From positions 2,728,001 through 2,792,000 of the forward strand of contig NZ_CP032229.1 in the NCBI RefSeq assembly GCF_004328625.1: a stretch of 64,000 bases of DNA. The letters are read 5' to 3'. Origin of the DNA: Streptomyces seoulensis. Its GTDB lineage: Bacteria > Actinomycetota > Actinomycetes > Streptomycetales > Streptomycetaceae. Of the stretch, positions 15,300-23,526 are shown one piece after another; within the stretch, counting starts at the first letter, position 1, and the number at the start of each line of letters is the position of its first letter. Below the pieces are notes generated by a model. It searched no databases, had not been told where the DNA came from, and worked only from the letters and a program-made list of their open reading frames with translations. The translations under genes were made by a program, and so were the position numbers.

Positions 15300-15332
15300 A
15301 AGGGGCGCCCGGTGGTGGACCGGGCGCCCCTT
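15300..15332. terminator. bidirectional hairpin terminator after serC
   Basis: Perfect 14-bp stem (15300-15313 with 15319-15332) and a 5-nt GGTGG loop, between the convergent ends of serC and the secreted-protein gene. T-richness is low, as is usual in Streptomyces. Confidence 0.85.
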
Positions 15333-15347
15333 GTCCGTTCCCCGCGC

Positions 15348-16316
15348 CTACTTCTTGCGCCGCATCATCCGCATGCCGAAAACGGCGGCCGCGCCGAGGG
15401 CGAGGAGGACGGCGCCGGTCTTGAGGCCGCCCCCGCCGGTCTTCTCCCCCGAGGCCGAACTCCCGCCGGTGGACGGTGACTTGGAGGCCACCGCGCCACC
15501 CTCGGGCGCGTCCACCGCTCGCACCTGGCTCTGCGCGCCCTCGCTGCCGTACATCAGCTTGGTGCCGTCGGCGGAGTAGCTGACGGACTCGCCCTGTCCC
15601 TGGAGGGGCACGTTCAGCCGGTCCAGCTTCTTGATCCGGCCGCCGTCGAAGTCATAGGAGATTCCGCCGAAGTAGCCGCGTACGGCGAGCTGTCGGCCGT
15701 TCGGCGAGAAGGCGGCGTCGGTGGCCCACAGGTCGACGGGGGCGACCGGGCGGAAGAGGTTCGTACCCGAGGACGTCAGCTGGGCGGGGCCCTCGTACAG
15801 GTGCCCGCCGTCCTCGTTCTTGTCGATGATGTAGACGCGGCCGGTCTTGGGGTGGACCACCAGCGACTCGGCGTCCCGGGGGCCGTCGGAGTACTTCACG
15901 ACGTACTGCGTGGCCGTGACCGTCTGGTCCTTGAGGATCTTCGGCTCGGGCAGACGGTAGATCCAGACATAGGGCCAGCGGCCGTGGAAGTTGTCCCCGA
16001 TGTCGCCGACGTAGATCTGGTCGTCCGGCCCGATGGAGATCGCCTCCACGTCGCGCGGGGCGCCGATGCCGCGCAGGGTGAGCGTGGCGACGGTCTTTCC
16101 GGTGCGGCTGTCGACGGCGTAGAGGTAGGGGCCGTCGTCGCTGTCGTTGTGCGTCCAGTAGACGCCCGGGTGCAGGTGGGAGGCGGCCAGGCCGCTGGAC
16201 TCGGTGATCCTGGGGTCCTCGATGGTGAACCCCCGGTCCCCGTCCGCGGCATGGGCGGGCAGGGCGCAGGCACCCGCGAGCAGGGCCCCGGCAAGCAGGG
16301 CGAACGGTCGGCGCAT
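15348..16316 (-). CDS. secreted/anchored beta-propeller-like protein
   Basis: A 322-residue exported protein. Residues 1-24 form a Sec signal peptide ending in ALPAHA. The body carries repeated strands with DSDDGPYLYAVDSRTGK, DVEAISIGPDDQIYVGDIGDN and DAESLVVHPKTGRVYIIDKN, like SdiA-regulated or esterase-like beta-propellers. The C-terminus is a Gly/Ser-rich linker, one transmembrane helix (TGAVLLALGAAAVFGMRM) and RRKK, so it is membrane tethered with the propeller outside. It lacks an LPXTG motif. No enzyme residues can be assigned; a periplasmic binding or phosphatase-like propeller role is possible. Confidence 0.75.
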   Translation of the reverse strand: MRRPFALLAGALLAGACALPAHAADGDRGFTIEDPRITESSGLAASHLHPGVYWTHNDSDDGPYLYAVDSRTGKTVATLTLRGIGAPRDVEAISIGPDDQIYVGDIGDNFHGRWPYVWIYRLPEPKILKDQTVTATQYVVKYSDGPRDAESLVVHPKTGRVYIIDKNEDGGHLYEGPAQLTSSGTNLFRPVAPVDLWATDAAFSPNGRQLAVRGYFGGISYDFDGGRIKKLDRLNVPLQGQGESVSYSADGTKLMYGSEGAQSQVRAVDAPEGGAVASKSPSTGGSSASGEKTGGGGLKTGAVLLALGAAAVFGMRMMRRKK

Positions 16317-16415
16317 GGTCCAAGACTGCCACCCGGCGCGGGCGTCGCGCGGGGGTGGTCGGCCTCACATCGGCCCCGGATGCGGGCCCGTACCGCGATC
16401 CGCCATCATGAGCGG

Positions 16416-17090
16416 ATGCTCAGGTTCATGCCCGTAGGTGACTCCATGACGATCGGGAGCGCGGGCGAACACACGTGGCGTTACCGGCTGTGGCAGCACC
16501 TGCGGGGCACATACGGCGGCCCGTTCCAGATCGTCGGCCCCCGCGAGACGCTGTACGACCAGGCCACCGGGGAGCCCGACTCCTACGAGTACGCCGACCC
16601 CGACTTCCCCCGCGCCCACCTCGCCGGCTGGGGCGAGGGCTGGCAGCACATGGCTCCGCTGATCGGGGAGGCGGTGCGGGCGCACCGGGCCGACGTGCTG
16701 CTGGTCTCCCTCGGGCTGATCGACCTGGGCTTCTACACCAACGCGGAGCAGACGGTCGACAACGTGTGGGCGTTCGTCTCGGCGGCCCGTGAGGCGCGTC
16801 CGCGCGTACGCATGGTGCTCCTGCCGGTCATCCCGAACATACGCGCCCAGGAGGACGGCCCCTTCGCCGAACAGGTCGCCCTTTTCAACACCCTCCTCGC
16901 CAAGACCGCCGCCGACCTCGACGAACCCCGTTCACCGCTGCTCCTGGCCTCGTCGCCGGAGGGCTGGGACATCCACACGGACACCTACGACGGCACCCAC
17001 CCCAACGCGAGCGGCGAGCACCGGATCGCGGGGGCGTTCGCGGGGGCGATGTACGAGGCGTGGGGGCTGGGGGAGCCGTACGTGGCCTGA
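16416..17090 (+). CDS. SGNH/GDSL-family hydrolase
   Basis: A 224-residue esterase/lipase-like protein without a signal peptide. Block I is PVGDSMTIG with the nucleophile Ser10; block III may be the SLGLIDLGF region (the usual Asn is replaced by Asp); block V is YDGTHPNASG with the Asp/His pair. These fit cytoplasmic SGNH hydrolases acting on acyl or acetyl esters. It is short but complete. CATCAT 6 nt before the ATG could be a leaderless -10 box. It is divergent from the secreted propeller gene. Confidence 0.8.
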   Translation: MLRFMPVGDSMTIGSAGEHTWRYRLWQHLRGTYGGPFQIVGPRETLYDQATGEPDSYEYADPDFPRAHLAGWGEGWQHMAPLIGEAVRAHRADVLLVSLGLIDLGFYTNAEQTVDNVWAFVSAAREARPRVRMVLLPVIPNIRAQEDGPFAEQVALFNTLLAKTAADLDEPRSPLLLASSPEGWDIHTDTYDGTHPNASGEHRIAGAFAGAMYEAWGLGEPYVA

Positions 17091-17099
17091 TCGTGTCGA

Positions 17100-17225
17100 C
17101 GTGATCCTGGCGTTGCCGGGTGGCTGTGCGTTTCGTTCAACACCGTCGCCTTCGGAGGGGACGTCGACCTCACCGGCACGTCGGTCGACCTCCTCCTCAA
17201 GACCCAGGACTTCCCCCGCGACTGA
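17100..17225 (+). pseudogene. possible 3' remnant of a lost gene
   Basis: Between the SGNH hydrolase and the aldo/keto reductase an open frame ending in TGA at 17223-17225 encodes a protein-like tail (FNTVAFGGDVDLTGTSVDLL then LKTQDFPRD). It has no start codon context, and the upstream part carries no recognisable domain. It looks like the surviving C-terminus of a deleted coding sequence. The parent family was not identified. Confidence 0.35.
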
Positions 17226-17237
17226 CCCCACCGCTTG

Positions 17238-17255
17238 CCTAGAGCGCGCTCCAAG
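17238..17255. promoter_or_regulatory. MerR-type palindromic operator candidate upstream of the aldo/keto reductase gene
   Basis: CCTAGAGCGCGCTCCAAG contains a perfect 10-bp palindrome (17242-17251) flanked by imperfect CTTGG/CCAAG arms. It is very close to the CTTGGAGCGCGCTCCAAG type often seen before reductase genes controlled by MerR regulators. It lies about 18 nt before the start codon. Confidence 0.45.
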
Positions 17256-17272
17256 ACGTTGGCTAGGTGGGC

Positions 17273-18265
17273 ATGGAGTACACGCAGCTTGGACGTACGG
17301 GTCTGAAGGTCAGCCGGCTGGTGCTGGGGACCATGAACTTCGGGCCGCAGACCGACGAGGCGGACAGCCACGCGATCATGGACGCGGCGCTGGACGCGGG
17401 CATCAACTACTTCGACACCGCGAACGTGTACGGCTGGGGCGAGAACAAGGGCCGTACCGAGGAGATCATCGGAACCTGGTTCGCAAAGGGCGGCGAGCGG
17501 CGGGAGAAAACCGTCCTGGCCACCAAGGTTTACGGGAACATGGGCGCAGAAGGCGACGTCTGGCCCAACTACGACAAGCTCTCCGCGCTGAACATCCGCC
17601 GCGCGGTGGACGCCAGCCTGAAGCGGCTGCAGACCGACTACATCGACATCTACCAGTTCCACCACATCGACCGGAACACCCCGTTCGAGGAGATCTGGCA
17701 GGCGGTCGACGTCCTGGTCACCCAGGGCAAGATCCTCTACGCCGGTTCCTCCAACTTCCCCGGCTACAAGATCGCCCAGGCCAACGAGACGGCCCTGCGC
17801 CGGGGCAACACCCTCGGCCTGGTCAGCGAGCAGTGCCTGTACAACCTCGCCGAGCGCCGCGCCGAGATGGAGGTCATCCCGGCCGCCCAGGACTACGGGC
17901 TCGGCGTCATCCCCTGGTCGCCGCTGCACGGCGGTCTGCTGGGCGGGGTCATCCGCAAGGAGGCCGAGCGCGGTCGCCGTGCCTCCGGCCGCGCCGCCGA
18001 CGCCCTCGCGGACACGGCCACGCGCAACCGGATCGAGGCGTACGAGGAGCTGCTCGCCAAGCACGGCCTGGAGCCCGGCGAGGTCGCGCTCGCCTGGCTG
18101 CTGACCCGGCCCGGCGTCACCGGCCCGATCGTCGGCCCGCGCACCGGGGAGCAGCTCGCCTCGGCGCTGCGCGCGGTGGAGCTGAAGCTGAGCGAGGAGC
18201 TGCTGACCAGCCTGGACGAGATCTTCCCCGGTCCGGGCCCCGCCCCGGAGGCGTTCGCCTGGTAG
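17273..18265 (+). CDS. aldo/keto reductase
   Basis: A 330-residue NADPH-dependent oxidoreductase of the AKR superfamily (YajO/Tas-like group), reducing aldehydes or ketones. The TIM-barrel catalytic tetrad is visible: Asp and Tyr in FDTANVYGWG (about residues 47-56), Lys in VLATKVYGN, His in YQFHHIDR. The NADPH-binding C-terminus has LTRPGVTGPIVGPRTGEQL. The ATG at 17273 fits family starts (MEYTQLGRTGLKVS); a GTG 6 nt upstream is less likely. A MerR-like palindrome sits in the promoter. A hairpin terminator follows. Confidence 0.9.
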   Translation: MEYTQLGRTGLKVSRLVLGTMNFGPQTDEADSHAIMDAALDAGINYFDTANVYGWGENKGRTEEIIGTWFAKGGERREKTVLATKVYGNMGAEGDVWPNYDKLSALNIRRAVDASLKRLQTDYIDIYQFHHIDRNTPFEEIWQAVDVLVTQGKILYAGSSNFPGYKIAQANETALRRGNTLGLVSEQCLYNLAERRAEMEVIPAAQDYGLGVIPWSPLHGGLLGGVIRKEAERGRRASGRAADALADTATRNRIEAYEELLAKHGLEPGEVALAWLLTRPGVTGPIVGPRTGEQLASALRAVELKLSEELLTSLDEIFPGPGPAPEAFAW

Positions 18266-18303
18266 CGGCGAGCACGTAGCGGCAAGCGCCTGGCGGCAAA
18301 CGA

Positions 18304-18340
18304 AAGGCCGCTCCGTGCGGATTTCCCGCGGAGCGGCCTT
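18304..18340. terminator. hairpin terminator between aldo/keto reductase and the convergent small ORF
   Basis: Perfect 12-bp stem, AAGGCCGCTCCG (18304-18315) with 18329-18340, and a 13-nt loop. Confidence 0.8.
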
Positions 18341-18352
18341 GGGCAGCAGCCG

Positions 18353-18439
18353 TCAGTGGACGGCCGCCGCCACGGCGACGACCACCAGCATCAGCACGAG
18401 CGCACCGGCCATGATCCGGTTCCGGATTTTCGGTTCCAC
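18353..18439 (-). CDS. candidate 28-residue single-helix membrane peptide
   Basis: A GTG-started frame encodes MEPKIRNRIMAGALVLML followed by VVVAVAAAVH and TGA: a basic N-terminus and one hydrophobic helix of about 18 residues. It starts 10 nt after the stop of the RNA cyclic phosphodiesterase gene and ends just before the terminator at 18304-18340, so it is placed as the last gene of that transcript. No strong ribosome site is seen. It resembles small conserved streptomycete membrane peptides, but this was not confirmed by comparison. Function unknown. Confidence 0.5.
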   Translation of the reverse strand: MEPKIRNRIMAGALVLMLVVVAVAAAVH

Positions 18440-18449
18440 GACGACGAGC

Positions 18450-19022
18450 CTAACGGGCCGCGCCCAGTGCCCAGCGGGCGACCGGGGCGTACCGGGGCTG
18501 CTCACCGGGCACGCCGGACGCCGGCAGGTGACTGCGGACGAGGACCAGTTCGCCCACCGTCCAGGCGGTACCGGCGAATTCGGCGAGGGCGTCGACGTAG
18601 GGCCGTAGCGCGGTGTCGCCCTTGCCCCGGGCCAGTGTGAGATGCGCCCGGTAGTGCCGGTGCTCCTCGCCGCCCGCCCCGGCCCGGCGTCCGGCCGCCT
18701 GAGCCCGCTCGGCGAGTCTGCCCAGCGCGGGGAGTTCTCCGCAGGCCCCGGCCCACAGCGCCCTGTCCCGGCCGAAGCTGCCGCCTCCTGCGAGGGCCAG
18801 CGGGAACGGTGTGCTCCGCGCGGCCGCGCGCTCCAGACGGCGCTCCAGCTCGGGCACGGTCTCCTCCGGGACCTCGCCGTAGAAGGCGAGCGTGAAGTGC
18901 CAGCCGTCGGGCTGGGTCCAGCGCAGCGTGTCGGCCCCGGCGAGCCGCCGCAGTGCCCGTACCTCCCGGCCCAGCTCCGCCACGGCCCCCGGGGGCGGCA
19001 GCACGGCGGCGAAGAGTCTCAT
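18450..19022 (-). CDS. thpR: RNA 2',3'-cyclic phosphodiesterase (2H family)
   Basis: A 190-residue 2H phosphoesterase hydrolysing 2',3'-cyclic RNA ends to 2'-phosphomonoesters. The two diagnostic HxT motifs are present: HFT at residues 42-44 and HLT at 127-129, each in a hydrophobic strand. The ThpR N-terminus MRLFAAVLPP is typical. Length matches the family (about 180). The start is ATG. It is divergent from the IMPase-like gene and followed by the candidate small membrane peptide. Confidence 0.88.
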   Translation of the reverse strand: MRLFAAVLPPPGAVAELGREVRALRRLAGADTLRWTQPDGWHFTLAFYGEVPEETVPELERRLERAAARSTPFPLALAGGGSFGRDRALWAGACGELPALGRLAERAQAAGRRAGAGGEEHRHYRAHLTLARGKGDTALRPYVDALAEFAGTAWTVGELVLVRSHLPASGVPGEQPRYAPVARWALGAAR

Positions 19023-19057
19023 CCCCTCACGATCCCAGACGGGTACGCTGCGGCGCC

Positions 19058-19837
19058 GTGACCGACGACCTCGAGTTGGCGACAGCGGCCGCCCTGGCCG
19101 GCGCGGAAGTGGTGCGCGCGGGCTACGGCAAGGATCTGGCCCGGACCGACAAGGGCGGCGGGGACTTCGCCACGGCGGCCGACGTGGCGGCCGAGCGGGC
19201 CGTCCTGGACGTCATCCGCGCGGCCCGGCCGGACGACGCGGTGCTCGGCGAGGAGGGCGGCCGGCAGGGCGCCCCCGACACCGGGCGCCTCTGGCTCGTG
19301 GACCCCCTGTGCGGCACCCTCGACTACGCCGTGGGCCACCGGCTCGTCGCCGTCAACGTGGCCCTCCGCGACGGCCCGGCGGCCGTGGCGGACCCCTTCA
19401 CCGGCGAGGTCTTCCGCACCGACGGCGAGACGGCCTGGCGTCGCCACGAGGGCACCGACACCCCCCTGCGCCCCTCGGCGGCGACCGCCCTGGTGGACGT
19501 CAACCTGGACCCGCCCTTCCCGAGCGCCCCCGCCTTCCGCGCCGCGGACCTCCTTGCGCACCCGGTGTTCGTGGCGCGCTTCCGCCCCCGGGTGGTCTCC
19601 ACGACCCTGGCCCTGACGTGGGTGGCGGTGGGCCGCCGAGCCGCCTACGTCACCGACGGCACCGGCCTCTGCGACAGCGTCCACTTCGCGGCCGGTACCG
19701 CCCTGTGCCGGGCGGCGGGCTGCGTGGTCACCGGGCTCGACGGCACGCCACCGGGCCCGGACACCCGGGGCCTGGTGGCAGCGGCGGACGCGAAGACACA
19801 CAGCCTGTTGATGAAGCTGATCCGCGACGAGCCCTGA
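19058..19837 (+). CDS. inositol monophosphatase-like protein with altered active site
   Basis: A 259-residue member of the IMPase/FIG fold. It retains Glu65/Glu66 in LGEEGG and Asp82 in WLVDPLCGT. However, the second catalytic Asp of the signature DPxDGT is Cys85, and the C-terminal WDxAAG ligand motif reads CDSVHFAAG. Two metal-ligand positions are therefore changed, so phosphatase activity is doubtful. Start is GTG with TACGCT (19044-19049) 8 nt upstream, suggesting a leaderless message. It may be a binding or regulatory paralogue, or act on a different phosphoester. Confidence 0.8.
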   Translation: MTDDLELATAAALAGAEVVRAGYGKDLARTDKGGGDFATAADVAAERAVLDVIRAARPDDAVLGEEGGRQGAPDTGRLWLVDPLCGTLDYAVGHRLVAVNVALRDGPAAVADPFTGEVFRTDGETAWRRHEGTDTPLRPSAATALVDVNLDPPFPSAPAFRAADLLAHPVFVARFRPRVVSTTLALTWVAVGRRAAYVTDGTGLCDSVHFAAGTALCRAAGCVVTGLDGTPPGPDTRGLVAAADAKTHSLLMKLIRDEP

Positions 19838-19845
19838 CCCACGCC

Positions 19846-21186
19846 TCACGCCGTCGGCGTCAGCTCCTCGCTCCCCCTGGGCACGAACCGCAGTTGCGGG
19901 CCCCGGTGCCAGCTCAGCCTCAGCCGGAGATCCCCCGCGCGGGCCAGGAACAGCCCGATGACGGCGGCAGCGGCGGCCGAGACCACGCCACCCGCGACGA
20001 AGCCGAAGCGGGCGCCGTACGTGTCGGTCACCCAGCCCACGAGCGGGGCGCCGAGCGGGGTGCCGCCCATGAAGACCATCATGAAGAGGGACATCACGCG
20101 CCCCCGCATGGCCGGGTCGGTGGACATCTGGACGGCGGTGTTGGCGGTGACGTTGACCGTGAGGCCGAAGGCGCCGATGGGCACCATGAGGAGCGCGAAC
20201 AGCCAGTAGGAGGGCGCCAGCGCCGCCACGATCTCCACCGTGCCGAAGGCCAGCGCGGCCGCGACCAGCACCCGGAACCGGGCCGTACCGCGCCGCGCGG
20301 CGAGCAGGGCGCCGATCAGGGAGCCGACCGCCATCAGGGTGTTGAACAGGCTGTACGCACCGGCACCGGCGTGGAACACGTCGTCGGCGAAGGCGGTGAG
20401 CCACACGGGGAAGTTGAAGCCGAAGGTGCCGATGAAGCCGACGAGCACGATCGGCCAGATCAGCTCCGGCCGCCCGGCGACATGCCGCAGCCCCTCCCGG
20501 AGCTGGCCCTTGCCGCGCGGGGCACGGTCGACGGAGTGCAGCTCACGGGTGCGCATGAGCAGCAACCCGCCGATGGGCGCGACGAAGGACAGCCCGTTGG
20601 CGAGGAACGCCCACCCGGTGCCCACCCCGGTGATCATCAGACCGGCGACGGCCGGACCGACCAGCCGCGCGGACTGGAAGTTGGCCGAATTCAGACTGAC
20701 CGCGTTCTGGAGCTGGCCGGGGCCGACCATCTCCGAGACGAAGGACTGCCGGGCCGGGTTGTCCACGACCGTGGCGAGACCGACCGCGAAGGCGGCCACG
20801 TACACGTGCCAGACCTGGACGTGTCCGGAGAGGGTGAGGGCGGCCAGCGCGAGGCCGGTGAGGGCCATCGCGGACTGGGTGAACAGCAGCGCGGGCCGCT
20901 TGGGCAGCCGGTCGACGAGGACACCGCCGTAGAGGCCGAACAGCAGCATCGGCAGGAACTGGAGGGCGGTGGTGATGCCGACGGCCGCCGAGGAGCCGGT
21001 GAGGCTCAGCACCAGCCAGTCCTGGGCGATGCGCTGCATCCAGGTGCCGGTGTTGGAGACGACCTGCCCGGCGAAGAACAGCCGGTAGTTCCGGACCTTC
21101 AGCGAGCTGAACATCGAGGCTCTGCCGACGGCCGGGGTAGTAGGTGCCGGTGCGGGGACGGAAGCTGCTCCGGGTCCCGTACTCAA
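19846..21186 (-). CDS. MFS transporter (EntS/MFS_3-type exporter)
   Basis: A 446-residue 12-helix major facilitator. MFS motif A appears as LYGGVLVDRLPKRPALL after helix 2; a Pro/Gly-rich region NPARQSFVSEMV and the FMGGTPLGAPLVGW segment match the enterobactin exporter-like group. The start is TTG at 21186, fixed by AGGAGG 8 nt upstream and a plausible N-terminus. It begins 28 nt after the marR gene and is presumably co-transcribed and repressed by that regulator. Likely job: efflux of a toxic small molecule. Confidence 0.88.
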   Translation of the reverse strand: MSTGPGAASVPAPAPTTPAVGRASMFSSLKVRNYRLFFAGQVVSNTGTWMQRIAQDWLVLSLTGSSAAVGITTALQFLPMLLFGLYGGVLVDRLPKRPALLFTQSAMALTGLALAALTLSGHVQVWHVYVAAFAVGLATVVDNPARQSFVSEMVGPGQLQNAVSLNSANFQSARLVGPAVAGLMITGVGTGWAFLANGLSFVAPIGGLLLMRTRELHSVDRAPRGKGQLREGLRHVAGRPELIWPIVLVGFIGTFGFNFPVWLTAFADDVFHAGAGAYSLFNTLMAVGSLIGALLAARRGTARFRVLVAAALAFGTVEIVAALAPSYWLFALLMVPIGAFGLTVNVTANTAVQMSTDPAMRGRVMSLFMMVFMGGTPLGAPLVGWVTDTYGARFGFVAGGVVSAAAAAVIGLFLARAGDLRLRLSWHRGPQLRFVPRGSEELTPTA

Positions 21187-21214
21187 AAGTTCGCCTCCTG
21201 AAGCGATGCCGTGG

Positions 21215-21652
21215 CTACAGTTGCGCGAGCTTCTCCAGGACGGGGGCGGCGGCGCGCAGGGTCGCCCACTCGTCCTCGTCGAGGCCCTCGACCAGGCCGG
21301 CCAGGAACGCGTTGCGTTTGCGGCGGCTCTCGACGAGCATCGCCTCGGCCTGTTCGGTCCGGGTGACGACCTTCTGGCGCCGGTCCTCGGGATGCGGCTC
21401 GAGCCGGACCAGGCCCTTGGCCTCCAGGAGCGCGACGATGCGGGTCATCGAGGGCGGCTGGACGTGCTCCTTGCGCGCCAGCTCGCCCGGGGTGGCCTGT
21501 CCGCAGTTGGACAGCGTGCCCAGGACCGACATCTCGGTGGGGCTCAGCGACTCGTCGACCCGCTGGTGCTTGAGTCGACGGGACAGCCGCATCACGGCGG
21601 AGCGGAGGGAGTTCACGGCGGCCACGTCGTCGCCGTGGGTGAGGTCCGACAT
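21215..21652 (-). CDS. MarR-family transcriptional regulator
   Basis: A 145-residue winged-helix repressor. The HTH spans LSPTEMSVLGTLSNCGQATPG to MTRIVALLEAKGLV, with the wing PEDRRQKVV (the conserved DxRxxxV turn). It lies immediately upstream of the MFS exporter gene on the same strand, the usual local-repressor arrangement. TAGGCT (21659-21664 on the minus strand) is 6 nt from the ATG, so the message is probably leaderless. The repeated TGAG units at 21665-21685 may be part of its own operator. Confidence 0.9.
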   Translation of the reverse strand: MSDLTHGDDVAAVNSLRSAVMRLSRRLKHQRVDESLSPTEMSVLGTLSNCGQATPGELARKEHVQPPSMTRIVALLEAKGLVRLEPHPEDRRQKVVTRTEQAEAMLVESRRKRNAFLAGLVEGLDEDEWATLRAAAPVLEKLAQL

Positions 21653-21805
21653 GTCTTTAGCCTAACTCATTACTCTCACTAAGGAACACCACCCCGCACG
21701 GCACGCCTGGTGATGTCCGCCACTGTGTTCAATCGTCACCCGTACGAGTGAGTCGGTTCCGAAAAGTGACCCATCGGGTGGCGGGATGTGGCGACCCTCG
21801 TACGC

Positions 21806-21988
21806 ATGGGGACCAGTGTGCTCAGCCTGCGGATGGACGGGGAGCTGCTAGAGAGGCTCCGGGAACGCGCGGCCAGGAGGGGAATGAGCGTGCAGGACTA
21901 TGTGATCCGCACGCTCGTCAGGGACGACTTCGACGAGCGGTTCCAGACCGCCGTCGACGAGACCGAGAAGTTCTACGGGGTCACATGA
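21806..21988 (+). CDS. ribbon-helix-helix small DNA-binding-like protein
   Basis: A 60-residue protein. The N-terminal strand VLSLRMDGELLERLRERA and helices AARRGMSVQDYVIRTLV fit the Arc/MetJ/CopG ribbon-helix-helix fold, with a short acidic tail ending KFYGVT. An ATG at 21806 gives this form; a GTG at 21788 would add six residues. No toxin gene is adjacent, so it is not an obvious antitoxin. The stop codon forms part of the left arm of a strong hairpin shared with the convergent permease gene. Confidence 0.75.
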   Translation: MGTSVLSLRMDGELLERLRERAARRGMSVQDYVIRTLVRDDFDERFQTAVDETEKFYGVT

Positions 21989-22003
21989 GACTCATGTGAC
22001 CCC
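21977..22003. terminator. bidirectional hairpin overlapping the ribbon-helix-helix stop codon
   Basis: A perfect 12-bp stem (GGGGTCACATGA, 21977-21988, with 21992-22003) and a 3-nt loop. The left arm contains the TGA stop. Confidence 0.85.
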
Positions 22004-22028
22004 GCAGAAGACCTCAGCCGCGCCCCGG

Positions 22029-23480
22029 TCAGGTCAGACCGAGGGCCGGCATCAGGTAGTAGAAGCCGAAGACGGCCGCGACCACGTACATCGCCACCGG
22101 GACCTCCCGGCCGCGCCCGGCGGCCAGGCGGAGGACCACGAAGGTGATGAAGCCCATGCCGATGCCGTTGGTGATCGAGTAGGTGAACGGCATCATCACC
22201 ATGGTCACGAAGGCCGGGATGGCGATGGTGAAGTCGGCCCAGTCGATCTCCCGGATCGAGCCCGCCAGGATCAGGAAGCCGACCGCGAGCAGCGCGGGGG
22301 TGGCGGCCTGGGACGGCACCATGGTGGCGACCGGGGTGAGGAACAGCGAGACGCCGAACAGCGCGCCGGTGACGACGTTGGCGAGACCCGTACGGGCGCC
22401 CTCGCCGACGCCCGCCGTGGACTCCACGAAGCAGGTGGTGGCCGAGGAGGAGCTGGCGCCGCCCGCCGCGACCGCGAGGCCGTCGATCAGCAGGACCTTG
22501 TTGATGCCCGGCATCTGGCCCTGGGCGTCGGTCAGCTTGGCCTCGTCGCTGACGCCCATGATCGTGCCCATGGCGTCGAAGAAGCAGGACAGCAGGACGG
22601 TGAAGACGAAGAGGACGCCGGTCAGCACGCCGACCTTGCCGAAGCCGCCGAACAGGCTGACCTTGCCGATCAGCCCGAAGTCCGGGGTGGCGACCGGGTT
22701 GCCCGGCCACTTCGGGGTGGTCAGGCCCCAGGACGGCACCTTGGCGACCAGGTTGATGATCACCGCGAGGACGGTCATCGCCACGATGGAGATCAGGATC
22801 GCGCCCGGCACCTTGCGGACGATCAGCGCGAGGGTGAGCAGGACACCGAGCACGAAGACCAGGACCGGCCAGCCGGTGAGGTGGCCGCCGGTGCCGAGCT
22901 GGAGCGGGACGGTGGTCTGGGCGATGTCCGGGATACGGGTGACGAAGCCGGAGTCGACCAGGCCGATCAGCATGATGAACAGGCCGATACCGATGGCGAT
23001 GGCCTTGCGCAGCCCGTAGGGCACCGCGTTCATCACGCGCTCGCGCAGACCGGTGGCGACCAGCAGCATCACCACGAAGCCGGCGAGCACCACCATGCCC
23101 ATCGCGTCCGGCCACGACATGCGCGGCGCGAGCTGGAGCGCGACGACCGTGTTGACGCCGAGCCCGGCCGCGAGCGCGATCGGGACGTTGCCGATCACGC
23201 CCATGAGGAGGGTGGTGAAGGCGGCGGTGAGCGCGGTGGCCGTGACGAGCTGGCCGTTGTCCAGATGGTGCCCGTACATGTCCTTGGCGCTGCCGAGGAT
23301 GATCGGGTTCAGGACGATGATGTACGCCATCGCGAAGAACGTGGCGAAACCGCCCCGGATCTCCCGGGCGACGGAGCTGCCGCGCTCGGAGATCTTGAAG
23401 TAGCGGTCGACGGCGCTCTGGGAGGGCTTTCCGCCTGGCTGTTCGGGGGAAGGAGCCTGGGCCGTGGCCGAGGTGGGCAT
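22029..23480 (-). CDS. NCS2-family purine permease (AzgA-like, guanine/hypoxanthine type)
   Basis: A 483-residue membrane carrier of the AzgA branch (COG2252) of nucleobase transporters, about 12-14 helices. Diagnostic pieces are the N-terminal MAYIIVLNPIIL, GLGVNTVVALQL, the substrate-site segment TVLLSCFFDAMGTIMGVS, and SSSATTCFVESTAGVGEGARTGL split around the second half-helix. ATG at 23480 is chosen because GAGGA lies about 8 nt upstream; a GTG 18 nt further up has no such site. Divergent from DUF2530. Imports purines by proton symport, by family. Confidence 0.9.
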   Translation of the reverse strand: MPTSATAQAPSPEQPGGKPSQSAVDRYFKISERGSSVAREIRGGFATFFAMAYIIVLNPIILGSAKDMYGHHLDNGQLVTATALTAAFTTLLMGVIGNVPIALAAGLGVNTVVALQLAPRMSWPDAMGMVVLAGFVVMLLVATGLRERVMNAVPYGLRKAIAIGIGLFIMLIGLVDSGFVTRIPDIAQTTVPLQLGTGGHLTGWPVLVFVLGVLLTLALIVRKVPGAILISIVAMTVLAVIINLVAKVPSWGLTTPKWPGNPVATPDFGLIGKVSLFGGFGKVGVLTGVLFVFTVLLSCFFDAMGTIMGVSDEAKLTDAQGQMPGINKVLLIDGLAVAAGGASSSSATTCFVESTAGVGEGARTGLANVVTGALFGVSLFLTPVATMVPSQAATPALLAVGFLILAGSIREIDWADFTIAIPAFVTMVMMPFTYSITNGIGMGFITFVVLRLAAGRGREVPVAMYVVAAVFGFYYLMPALGLT

Positions 23481-23526
23481 GCGAGTCCTCTTCACCATTC
23501 AGGGTTCCCCCGAGCCCCTTTGGAGT

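Noticed and set aside
21788..21988. Ribbon-helix-helix protein as a type II antitoxin
   Set aside because: No toxin-like partner on either side; the neighbours are a terminator/permease and a MarR gene.
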